Assembly: GCA_045599035.1 (NCBI GenBank)
Contig: JAZRVI010000044.1
Coordinates: 1-46,894, forward strand
Length of the DNA: 46,894 bases
Direction of reading: 5' to 3'
Source: CATZDY01 sp045599035
GTDB lineage: Bacteria > Bacillota > Desulfotomaculia > Desulfotomaculales > Desulfocucumaceae
Shown: positions 23,451 to 30,840 of the stretch, piece after piece
How the letters are laid out: the number at the start of each line of letters is the position of its first letter
How positions within the stretch are numbered: position 1 is the stretch's first letter
Position numbers and translations under genes: made by a program
Notes under the pieces: model-generated
The model's input: only the letters and a program-made list of their open reading frames with translations
Told to the model about the DNA's origin: nothing
The model's database searches: none

Positions 23451-24869
23451 ATGTTATTTAAATTGAGACGGCAAGGACTCTTTTCGGTAATTACTGCTTT
23501 TTTAGTTTTGACCTTTTTACTTAATCCTCTGCTGACCCTTCCTCCAGCTCAAGGAGCTTCTTCTGAAGGACAGGTTATCTGGCTGGATGATTATGCAGGT
23601 TCCTTTTTTGAAGGCTTAGCTTGTGTTAACAAAAATAGTAAGTATGGTTTTGTCGATAAAACAGGCAAAGAAGTTATTCCCTGTATTTATGATGGGGTAT
23701 GTTCTTCTTCTGATTCTGAAGGTTTAGTTGGGGTTCAGAAAAATGATAAGTGGGGTTTTATAGATAAAACAGGTCAAGAAATTATTCCCTGTATTTATGA
23801 TGAGGCAGGTTGCTTTTCTGAAGGTTTAGCTGAGGTTCAGAGAAATGGCAAGTGGGGTTTTATAGATAAAACAGGCCAGGAAATTATTCCCTGTATTTAT
23901 AATGGGGCATATTTCTTTTCTGAAGGTTTAGTTGGGATTCAGAAAAATGATAAGTGGGGTTTTATAGATAAAACAGGCCAAGCAGTTATTCCCTGTATTT
24001 ATGATAGGGCAGCTCCCTTTTCTGAAGGTCTAGCTGGGGTTTCTAAAAATGGTAAGTTTGGTTTTATCGATCAAACAGGCAAAGAAGTTATTTCCTGTAT
24101 TTATGATGGTGTATGGGTCTTTTCTGAAGGTCTAGCTGGGGTTTCTAAAAATGGTAAGTTTGGTTTTATAGATAAAACAGGCCAAGCAGTTGTTCCCTGT
24201 ATTTATGATAATAATATTTATGGTGATGAAGGTTGCTTTTCTGAAGGTTTAGCTGTGGTTAAGAAAAATGATAAGTATGGTTTTATAGATCAATCAGGTC
24301 AAGAAATTATTCCCTGTATCTATGATGCTGCATATTCCTTTTCTGAAGGTTTAGCTCAGGTTAAAAAAAATGGTAAGTGGGGTTTGATCGATAAGACAGA
24401 CCAGGAAATTACTCCTTGTATCTATGATGATGTAGATTACTCTTCTGAAGGTTTAGCTGTGGTTTATAAAGATGGTAAGTGGGGTATCCTGAACATTTCA
24501 GAGAATGCTGTTGAGGAAATTAATGTATATCTCAATGGAGAAAGAATAAATTTTGATGTTCCGCCGTTTTTGGAGAATGGACGGATTCTGGTTCCGGTCA
24601 GGGGCATATTGGAAGCTCTTAACATGGCAGTTGCCTGGGATGCCGAGCATAAAACTGTTACTGCCCGTAATGCTTCAGCGTCCAAGGTCATTAAACTCGT
24701 TTTGGGTTCAACTAGTGCTTATGTCAATGACAGCGAGTATAAACTGGATGTTCCGGCTCAAGAGCTGCAAGGCAGAATTTTAGTTCCAATCAGGTTTATC
24801 TCTGAACAATCAGGGGCTAAGGTGGAATGGGCGGCACAAGAAAAAGCGGTTTATATTACTGCTGAATAG
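23451..24869 (+). CDS. secreted WG-repeat protein with copper-amine-oxidase-N-like C-terminus (paralogue 2)
   Basis: 472 residues. Signal peptide and C-terminal domain are almost identical to the gene before it, while the repeat region differs: eight full WG repeats plus a partial one, most with GFIDKTG rather than GFVDTTG. Two repeats have insertions (CSSSDSEG; NNIYGDEGCF). Tandem duplication followed by independent repeat turnover explains this. AGGAAGG precedes ATG 23451. It is probably co-transcribed with paralogue 1. Function unknown. Confidence 0.85.
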   Translation: MLFKLRRQGLFSVITAFLVLTFLLNPLLTLPPAQGASSEGQVIWLDDYAGSFFEGLACVNKNSKYGFVDKTGKEVIPCIYDGVCSSSDSEGLVGVQKNDKWGFIDKTGQEIIPCIYDEAGCFSEGLAEVQRNGKWGFIDKTGQEIIPCIYNGAYFFSEGLVGIQKNDKWGFIDKTGQAVIPCIYDRAAPFSEGLAGVSKNGKFGFIDQTGKEVISCIYDGVWVFSEGLAGVSKNGKFGFIDKTGQAVVPCIYDNNIYGDEGCFSEGLAVVKKNDKYGFIDQSGQEIIPCIYDAAYSFSEGLAQVKKNGKWGLIDKTDQEITPCIYDDVDYSSEGLAVVYKDGKWGILNISENAVEEINVYLNGERINFDVPPFLENGRILVPVRGILEALNMAVAWDAEHKTVTARNASASKVIKLVLGSTSAYVNDSEYKLDVPAQELQGRILVPIRFISEQSGAKVEWAAQEKAVYITAE

Positions 24870-24884
24870 TGCTTGCAATACTTG

Positions 24885-24935
24885 GGCGGAAAGCCCGCCT
24901 TTTGAAAGGCGGGCTGGATAGCCCACTATTTTTTC
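24885..24935 (+). terminator. terminator after the WG-repeat genes
   Basis: A GC-rich 11-bp inverted repeat (AGCCCGCCTTT 24892-24902 / AAAGGCGGGCT 24905-24915) is followed by an alternative stem GGGCT/AGCCC that runs straight into ACTATTTTTT. Two competing hairpins are possible. Confidence 0.7.
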
Positions 24936-24988
24936 ATTCCTCTGCGGGCAAGATTAATTCTTGGACGGAAAACCTAGGATTATCTGGA

Positions 24989-25017
24989 TTGACAGAGCTG
25001 AAGACATACGGTATAAT
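24989..25017 (+). promoter_or_regulatory. consensus sigma-A promoter
   Basis: TTGACA at 24989-24994, 17-bp spacer, TATAAT at 25012-25017: both hexamers perfect. It drives the START-like gene at 25073, leaving a leader of about 50 bases. Confidence 0.85.
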
Positions 25018-25072
25018 GTGGAAAAGTTATCATTGATAACTGGAAAATAAGATCTTCAGGGTAGATGCAAAC

Positions 25073-25597
25073 ATGACCGCTTTGGATTATTATTTGCCCC
25101 GGCCTGATTTCAGAGAATATCACCAAATTAAGGTGCAGGGGGAGCCGGAAGTAATTTATCAAAAGGCTTGTGCTTTTGATTTCCAACAATCCAAAATTAT
25201 TCGCTTTTTATTTTGGCTGCGGGGGTTGGGACGGGTGAAGCCGGTGACCAAAGTTCCTTCCGATCAAGCCATAGGCTTTGTTAAACTGGCGGATAATCCG
25301 CCGGAAGAACTGGTTCTGGGGATGGCTGGAGAATTTTGGCACTTTACCCCGGAAACTATTTCGCTTTCCGGCGAGGACTTTCGGAACTTTGCGGTTGAAG
25401 GCAAGGTTAAAGTAGCGGTTAATACCTTATTGCGGCCGGATTTATCAGGGGAAGGTTATTGGCTTTCTACCGAAACCCGAGTAGCTGCTTACGGCAAGTA
25501 TGCCAAATTTCGTTTTCGCCTGTATTGGTGCCTGATTAAACCTTTCAGCGGCTTAATCCGCCGCATAATGCTGAAGAAAATTAAACGGGCTTGCTGA
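25073..25597 (+). CDS. SRPBCC/START-like domain protein of unknown function
   Basis: 174 residues without signal peptide or membrane segment. It opens with LPRPDFREYHQIKV, continues through FWLRGLGRV, VLGMAGEFWHF, a region of beta strands (YWLSTETRVAAYG) and a closing basic helix (SGLIRRIMLKKIKRA). The alternation of strands with a final long helix and the phrases LSTETRV and LYWCLIKPFSGLIR resemble a family of polyketide-cyclase/START-fold proteins in actinobacteria and Firmicutes. The ligand is unknown. It has its own strong promoter and appears monocistronic, a small hairpin (TCCAC/GTGGA near 25611) following it. Confidence 0.6.
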   Translation: MTALDYYLPRPDFREYHQIKVQGEPEVIYQKACAFDFQQSKIIRFLFWLRGLGRVKPVTKVPSDQAIGFVKLADNPPEELVLGMAGEFWHFTPETISLSGEDFRNFAVEGKVKVAVNTLLRPDLSGEGYWLSTETRVAAYGKYAKFRFRLYWCLIKPFSGLIRRIMLKKIKRAC

Positions 25598-25649
25598 ACT
25601 GACTGCTTTCCACGGCAAGCTGTGGAGGTTTGAACTGATCCTTTATTAT

Positions 25650-25690
25650 ATTATTGCAATTATAGTGTGCTGTGCTGTAATTGCAATAAT
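25650..25690. promoter_or_regulatory. 13-bp perfect inverted repeat upstream of the methyltransferase
   Basis: ATTATTGCAATTA (25650-25662) and TAATTGCAATAAT (25678-25690) are exact reverse complements, 15 bp apart, ending 19 bp before the methyltransferase start. Candidate operator for self-regulation of the restriction-modification locus, or a leader hairpin occluding the ribosome site. Confidence 0.6.
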
Positions 25691-25709
25691 GATTTTATAA
25701 GGTGGTTTT

Positions 25710-26687
25710 ATGATATCAATTGAAAAGAAAAGTCTAATTGGAATGAAATTTATAGATTTATTTGCTGGTTTGGGCGGATTTAGATTAGCACTTGAATCTT
25801 TGGGAGCTGAATGTGTCTATTCAAGTGAATGGGATGAGCCTGTTAAAAAGGTGTATGCTGATAACTTTGGCGATTTGCCGGAAGGCGATATAACAAAGGT
25901 AGACGAAAATTCTATTCCTGATCATGATATCTTGTGTGCGGGATTTCCATGTCAGGCATTTTCTATTAGTGGAAAGCAGAGAGGCTTTGAAGATAGTCGG
26001 GGAACACTTTTCTTTGATGTCGCAAGAATTGTAAAAGCGAAGCAGCCTAAAATTGTGTTTATGGAAAATGTGAAAAACTTCGCTGCTCATGATAACGGAC
26101 ATACTTTAGAAGTTGTCAAAGGCACAATGGAAGAACTGGGCTATACATTTTATCAGAAGGTCCTTAACACGGTTGATTATGGAGTTCCCCAGAAGCGGGA
26201 AAGAATTTACATGGTATGTTTTAGAAATGATTTAAATATTAAATCTTTTGTTTATCCTAAGCCGTTTGAGTTGACACATCATGTTGAAGATTTTTTATTG
26301 GAAGATGAAGAACAGGTGCAACATTTATATGTAAATAGACCTGATACACACTTTAATGGTGTAAAAGACAATTTGTATAGCAATAAGTCAATTAGATTAG
26401 GAATAGTAAATAAAGGCGGACAAGGGGAACGCATTTATAGCACAAAAGGTATTGCCATAACACTTTCCGCCTATGGTGGTGGTGTCTTTGCAAAAACGGG
26501 CGGTTATCTTATCAATGGAAAGACCAGAAGGTTACACCCGCGTGAATGTGCCAGGATAATGGGATATCCGGATTCGTATAAGATTTGCCAAAGTGCTAAT
26601 CAAGCATATAAACAGTTTGGCAATTCAGTAGTTATAGATGTTTTACAGCTTATTGCTATTGAAATCGGCAATGCAATGGAAGGTTAG
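25710..26687 (+). CDS. type II DNA cytosine-C5 methyltransferase
   Basis: Methylates cytosine at C5 in a specific sequence, protecting host DNA. 325 residues with the ordered motifs: I (FIDLFAGLGGFRLALESLGA), IV with catalytic Cys (GFPCQAFS), VI (MENVKNF), VIII (QKRERIYMV), IX-like (RRLHPRECARIMGYP) and X (QFGNSVVIDV). The target-recognition segment between VIII and IX (about 175-265) is short; specificity cannot be read. AAGGTGG precedes ATG 25710. Base composition is AT-richer than the core genes. It is tail-to-tail with the putative endonuclease, a common layout for mobile type II systems. Confidence 0.94.
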   Translation: MISIEKKSLIGMKFIDLFAGLGGFRLALESLGAECVYSSEWDEPVKKVYADNFGDLPEGDITKVDENSIPDHDILCAGFPCQAFSISGKQRGFEDSRGTLFFDVARIVKAKQPKIVFMENVKNFAAHDNGHTLEVVKGTMEELGYTFYQKVLNTVDYGVPQKRERIYMVCFRNDLNIKSFVYPKPFELTHHVEDFLLEDEEQVQHLYVNRPDTHFNGVKDNLYSNKSIRLGIVNKGGQGERIYSTKGIAITLSAYGGGVFAKTGGYLINGKTRRLHPRECARIMGYPDSYKICQSANQAYKQFGNSVVIDVLQLIAIEIGNAMEG

Positions 26688-26689
26688 TA

Positions 26690-26735
26690 AAAGAAGCCGG
26701 AGAAATTAATTTGCAGTAATTTTTCCGGCTTTTCT
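26690..26735. terminator. bidirectional terminator between methyltransferase and endonuclease
   Basis: AGAAGCCGGAGAAATTA pairs with TAATTTTTCCGGCTTTTCT around an eight-base loop, giving T runs on both strands. It is followed by a direct repeat CTCGGCTAAG (two copies, about 26756-26775). Confidence 0.75.
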
Positions 26736-26820
26736 GCTATAAATCAGCTTCAAACTCGGCTAAGCTCGGCTAAGTCTGAAGCATCTTGATTGCATTTTAT
26801 TCGGATAGAAAAAATTACAT

Positions 26821-27549
26821 TCATATTATAAGCGTTTTATAAGCGTTTGAAAGCCGTCTTATTTCATAAATAGAAAGGCTTTGGTTTGAAAAATAATATG
26901 TATATTTTCCAAGTACAAAACGATCCTGTAAAATAGCCTCTGTTATATTAGCAAGTAGCTTTTTCCCATCGGTGGAGAATGTGGTGGAGGGATAGGCTTT
27001 TTCTATAGTTTGTTTAACAATAGGAATATCCTTTTTTGCTGGTTCATTGGATCCGCTTTTCTTTATACGATATTTTGCAGAAATATTAAAATATTTTGCA
27101 AATTTTCTGATCGGTAAAATTACATAGTCATTATTGTAACTAATAATATATTTCACATTTTTGTTTTTATAATACCCTATTATCCAATTTGCAAAAACAG
27201 ATGAGTCTATATTCAGAGATTCTCCTTTTTTACCAGCCTTGTTAAAACGCTCGAAATATTTATTCATATATTCGATTATTATTTCTGTCATTTCATTTGG
27301 TTCACTATGATTTCTAGGAGAAAATAAAAAGGTTCTTGTTTCTTCGTCAGGCAACAGAACAAATTGTCCGGATTGTGCAGCGGTATCCTTTGCTTCAATA
27401 AAATAGTCTATAGAACCGTTTTTAATAACTGCAATATCGGATTTTGTTGAATCCATACCACCTTCTCTTTGAAAAGTTGCGTCTTTCCCTTTATAGATTT
27501 TACTTAAATGCTCATAACATCTAATTTCAAATGCTTCACCTGGTTTCAT
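26821..27549 (-). CDS. probable type II restriction endonuclease (PD-(D/E)xK)
   Basis: 242 residues, of unknown named family. The N-terminal third has a plausible PD-(D/E)xK site: an acidic residue in KSDIAVIKNG followed by FIEAKDTA, the usual strand-loop-strand with E-x-K. The rest is lysine-rich and mixed alpha/beta, which fits a sequence-specific nuclease. Assignment rests on this motif and on convergence with the cytosine methyltransferase. AGGAGGAAT precedes the ATG at 27549. AT-rich coding resembles its partner and not the pyr genes beyond, so the pair probably arrived together. It could also be an unrelated nuclease. Confidence 0.7.
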   Translation of the reverse strand: MKPGEAFEIRCYEHLSKIYKGKDATFQREGGMDSTKSDIAVIKNGSIDYFIEAKDTAAQSGQFVLLPDEETRTFLFSPRNHSEPNEMTEIIIEYMNKYFERFNKAGKKGESLNIDSSVFANWIIGYYKNKNVKYIISYNNDYVILPIRKFAKYFNISAKYRIKKSGSNEPAKKDIPIVKQTIEKAYPSTTFSTDGKKLLANITEAILQDRFVLGKYTYYFSNQSLSIYEIRRLSNAYKTLII

Positions 27550-27730
27550 CTGTATTCCTCCTCATTGAATAAATTTTATGTTATTTCCTAAAGCAAAGAT
27601 TACACTCACTGAGTGCCAGTTTTTCCCGCCTTATCGCATTATGCTCAATATCAAAGATTGGACTTCTTTTTGATCGGTTAATATTATTTTAGTGCATATA
27701 TTTTGTCTGAAACAAGGGTGCAAATTTTTC

Positions 27731-27759
27731 TTGACCTGAAAGGTTTTTTTTGCTACACT
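27731..27759 (+). promoter_or_regulatory. promoter of the pyrimidine operon
   Basis: TTGACC at 27731-27736, 17-bp spacer, TACACT at 27754-27759. The transcript would begin about 27766, just ahead of the first PyrR-binding loop. Confidence 0.7.
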
Positions 27760-27767
27760 ATCCAAAA

Positions 27768-27847
27768 GACCTTTAAGACGGTTCAGAGAGGCCGAAAGGA
27801 TTTGGGGTTTTCTTTGACCTGTCTGTTTTTAAACAGTCAGGTTTTTT
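27768..27847 (+). promoter_or_regulatory. PyrR-dependent attenuator before pyrR
   Basis: The bases 27783-27800 (TCAGAGAGGCCGAAAGGA) match the conserved PyrR-binding loop. A terminator follows: CCTGTCTGTTT (27818-27828) with AAACAGTCAGG (27831-27841) and six T. By analogy with B. subtilis, PyrR with UMP binds the loop, frees the terminator and stops transcription when pyrimidines are plentiful. Confidence 0.85.
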
Positions 27848-27870
27848 GTTGCCTGAGGAGGTGCAGGTTT

Positions 27871-28440
27871 ATGAGTTTGGATTTGAAGCCCAAAGCGGTA
27901 ATCATGGATTCCGAACAAATACGGCGAGCCATTACCCGTTTGACCCATGAAATTATTGAAAACAATCAGGGAACTGAAAACCTGGCCTTAATTGGTATTT
28001 TGCGGCGGGGAGTTCCCCTGGCAGAACGGATTGCCCGCAAAATTAAGGAGATTGAAAACCGGGATATTGCGGTGGGAACTCTGGATATTACCCTGTATCG
28101 GGATGATTTAACCGTTCGCACCAAACAGCCGTTGGTACGGCCTTCCAAGGTTCTGTTTTCCTTGAATGACAAAAAGATCGTTTTGGTGGATGATGTGATT
28201 TTTACGGGGCGAACCATTCGTTCGGCTTTGGATGCTTTGATGGATTTGGGACGGCCCAGCTTAATTCAGTTGGCCGTGCTGGTGGATCGAGGCCATCGGG
28301 AATTGCCCATTCGAGCTGATTATGTGGGCAAAAATGTGCCGACTTCCCGCAAAGAAGCGGTGGCGGTACGCTTTCGCGAAACTGACGGCCGGGATGAGGT
28401 CTTTATTGGCGATTTGCCTGATTTTGTGAAATCGGATTAA
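27871..28440 (+). CDS. pyrR: pyr operon attenuation protein / uracil phosphoribosyltransferase
   Basis: RNA-binding regulator that senses UMP/UTP against PRPP, with some uracil phosphoribosyltransferase activity. 189 residues from ATG 27871, which has GAGGAGG ahead; the frame is open far upstream through the attenuator but that part is untranslated leader. PRPP-binding motif VLVDDVIFTGRTIRSAL, the catalytic-hood stretch LALIGILRRGVPLAERIA, and the C-terminal VGKNVPTSRKEAVAV and DGRDEV match the family. It is the first gene of the operon and lies between two of its own target sites. Confidence 0.96.
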   Translation: MSLDLKPKAVIMDSEQIRRAITRLTHEIIENNQGTENLALIGILRRGVPLAERIARKIKEIENRDIAVGTLDITLYRDDLTVRTKQPLVRPSKVLFSLNDKKIVLVDDVIFTGRTIRSALDALMDLGRPSLIQLAVLVDRGHRELPIRADYVGKNVPTSRKEAVAVRFRETDGRDEVFIGDLPDFVKSD

Positions 28441-28454
28441 TTATAATAGATACC

Positions 28455-28572
28455 CTCCTTTAAGTAAGGTTCTGTGAGACCGCAAGGATGGTTGGTTATT
28501 GGTTGGGAAAATGGCCAAAATCAGATTTTCCTTGTTTGTCTTCTGTGCCTTTGAGGTGGGAAGACTTTTTTT
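28455..28572 (+). promoter_or_regulatory. second PyrR-dependent attenuator, before pyrB
   Basis: The bases around 28468-28487 (GGTTCTGTGAGACCGCAAGG) fit the PyrR-binding loop. Downstream, GTCTTC (28538-28543) pairs with GAAGAC (28560-28565) and runs into seven T, a terminator just before the pyrB ribosome site. This matches the attenuator between pyrR and the next gene in bacilli. Confidence 0.75.
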
Positions 28573-28598
28573 ATGCAGCAAAAAAGAGGTGAGCCGAA

Positions 28599-29522
28599 TT
28601 GAGTTTAAGTCAGAAAGATTTATTGGGGTTGGAGAAGCTGCCTCAAACGGATATTAACTTAATTTTGGAAACGGCAGTTTCCATGAAAGAAATTGTGTAC
28701 CGACCCATTAAAAAAGTGCCTACCCTGCGGGGCAAAACCGTTATTAATATGTTTTTTGAGCCAAGCACCCGAACCCGGACTTCCTTTGAACTGGCGGCCA
28801 AATATTTAAGTGCGGATGCTGTCAATATTTCTGCCTCAGCCAGTTCAGTGGTCAAGGGGGAGAGCCTGAAGGATACTGCTCAAACCATTCAGGCTTTGGG
28901 GGCAGATGTTGTGGTTTTGCGTCATTCCATGTCCGGCAGTCCCCAGATGATTGCTCCCCTGGTGACTGCTTCGGTGATTAATGCCGGAGATGGAGCCCAT
29001 GAACATCCCACCCAGGCTTTGTTGGATATGTTTACAGTTTGGGACAAACTGGGCAGCTTTCAAGGCTTGAAAATTGCCATTGTAGGCGATGTTTTGCACA
29101 GCCGGGTGGCTCGTTCTGACATTTGGGGCTTTAGCAAAATGGGAGCGGAGGTTTGGGTTTGCGGCCCTTCCACCTTGATGGCTCCAGAAATTGCTCAAAT
29201 GGGAGCCAAGGTAACCACTAATATGCGGGAAGCTTTGGCAGGAGCCGATGTCGTGATTATGCTGCGGCTGCAATTGGAACGCCAGCAGCAGGGACTTTTT
29301 CCTTCGGTGGCGGAATATGCAGCTTTGTTTGGCTTGAATCAGCAAAAGCTGGCCTGGGCCAAGCCTCATGCTTTGGTAATGCACCCCGGCCCCATTAATC
29401 GAGGTGTGGAAATCGTTCCGGAGGTGGCCGATGGAATGCAGTCATTGATTCTGGAGCAGGTAACCAATGGTCTGGCTGTCAGAATGGCAGTGCTTTACTT
29501 AATGCTGGGAGGTGGAAATTAA
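28599..29522 (+). CDS. pyrB: aspartate carbamoyltransferase catalytic subunit
   Basis: Carbamoyl phosphate + aspartate to carbamoyl aspartate. 307 residues: FFEPSTRTRTSFE (carbamoyl-phosphate loop near 50), the residue triplet in VVKGESLKDT, EHPTQALLDMFTV, and VMHPGPINRGVEI near the C-terminus. Start is TTG 28599 behind AGAGGTGA. No regulatory pyrI follows, so it should be the unregulated trimeric form as in bacilli. It overlaps pyrC by one base. Confidence 0.97.
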   Translation: MSLSQKDLLGLEKLPQTDINLILETAVSMKEIVYRPIKKVPTLRGKTVINMFFEPSTRTRTSFELAAKYLSADAVNISASASSVVKGESLKDTAQTIQALGADVVVLRHSMSGSPQMIAPLVTASVINAGDGAHEHPTQALLDMFTVWDKLGSFQGLKIAIVGDVLHSRVARSDIWGFSKMGAEVWVCGPSTLMAPEIAQMGAKVTTNMREALAGADVVIMLRLQLERQQQGLFPSVAEYAALFGLNQQKLAWAKPHALVMHPGPINRGVEIVPEVADGMQSLILEQVTNGLAVRMAVLYLMLGGGN

Positions 29523-30802
29523 TGGCTTTACTTTTACAAGGCGGAATTATTTTAGATCCTGTAGCCTTAACTGAAACCCCAGCAGATGTTTTGCTGGACA
29601 AGGGTAAAATTGCGGCGATTGCGGATCATTTGGTTCCAGACGAAAAAACCAGGGTTTTGAATTTGAACAATAAATATTTGGCTCCTGGTTTAATTGATAT
29701 GCATGTTCACTTGCGGGAACCGGGCTTTGAAGCCAAGGAAACCATTGCTACTGGAACCGCAGCAGCGGTTAGGGGCGGTTTTACTGATATAGCCTGTATG
29801 CCCAATACTCAGCCGGTGACCGATAATCGAACTGTAGTTGAATATATTTTGAAGCAGGCCAAAAAAGCAGGCTTGGCCAGAGTTTGGCCTATTGCGGCTT
29901 TAACCCGGGGCAGTCAAGGTGAGGAGTTAACCGAAATGGCTGATTTGAAGGAGCATGGAGCGGTGGCCTTTTCGGATGATGGGCAGCCGGTGGCTCAGGC
30001 TGGAGCCATGCGGCGGGTTATGCAGTATGCCAAAATGGTCGGGGCAACGGTGCTTTCTCATTGTGAGGAAAAATCCCTGGCTTTGGATGGCTGCATGAAT
30101 GAAGGCTTTATGTCCACCAAGCTGGGTCTGAAGGGAATTCCGGGAGCAGCCGAAGAAGTGATGGCTGCTCGGGATATTCTGCTTTCCGATTTGACCGGTT
30201 GTCCGCTGCATATTTGTCATGCCAGTACCGCCAATACTCTTGAACTGGTGCGTTGGGCCAAGGCTCACGGCTTGCAGGTCAGTGCAGAAGTTACTCCCCA
30301 TCATTTTACTTTGACAGAAGAAGCTGTGGAAGGCTACAATACTTTTACCAAGGTTAATCCGCCCTTACGAACCGAAGCAGATCGTCAGGCTCTTTTGGCT
30401 GCTCTCAAGGATGGAACCGCCGAGGTTATTGCTTCTGATCATGCCCCACATACGCAGGAAGAAAAGGAACAGGAATATGCCAAGGCTCCCTTTGGTCTGG
30501 TGGGCTTGGAAACCATGCTGGCTCTGGTTTGGACAGAACTGGTGAATAAAGGAGTTTTAACTCCGGCCGAGGCCATTGCCAAAATGACGGTTAATCCGGC
30601 TCGAATTTTGGGTATTAAAAAGGAACTTATTCAGGTGGGAGCAGCGGCTGATTTAACTGTTATTGATCCGGAATGGGAAGAAATTGTTGACCCAGAAAAG
30701 TTTGCCAGCAAAGGCCGCAATACTCCTTTTGCCGGTTGGAAACTGAAAGGTTGGCCGATTTATACAATTATTAATGGAAAAATTGTTTTTGCCCGCTCTT
30801 AG
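29522..30802 (+). CDS. pyrC: dihydroorotase
   Basis: Zinc amidohydrolase cyclising carbamoyl aspartate to dihydroorotate. 426 residues, type I. Metal ligands are seen in DMHVHLREPG (about 59-68), the His motifs VLSHCEEKSL and LHICHAST, and the late Asp in ASDHAPHT. GGAGGTGG sits just before ATG 29522 and the start overlaps the pyrB stop, so translation is coupled. carA follows 38 bp later with its own GGGAGG site. Confidence 0.97.
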   Translation: MALLLQGGIILDPVALTETPADVLLDKGKIAAIADHLVPDEKTRVLNLNNKYLAPGLIDMHVHLREPGFEAKETIATGTAAAVRGGFTDIACMPNTQPVTDNRTVVEYILKQAKKAGLARVWPIAALTRGSQGEELTEMADLKEHGAVAFSDDGQPVAQAGAMRRVMQYAKMVGATVLSHCEEKSLALDGCMNEGFMSTKLGLKGIPGAAEEVMAARDILLSDLTGCPLHICHASTANTLELVRWAKAHGLQVSAEVTPHHFTLTEEAVEGYNTFTKVNPPLRTEADRQALLAALKDGTAEVIASDHAPHTQEEKEQEYAKAPFGLVGLETMLALVWTELVNKGVLTPAEAIAKMTVNPARILGIKKELIQVGAAADLTVIDPEWEEIVDPEKFASKGRNTPFAGWKLKGWPIYTIINGKIVFARS

Positions 30803-30840
30803 GCAGGACTTATTCAATATTTTAGGGAGGTCTTGATTAA

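Noticed and set aside
26754..26777. CTCGGCTAAG direct repeat beside the restriction-modification terminator as an attachment site
   Set aside because: Two short adjacent copies without an integrase or matching distal copy; simple slippage is enough.
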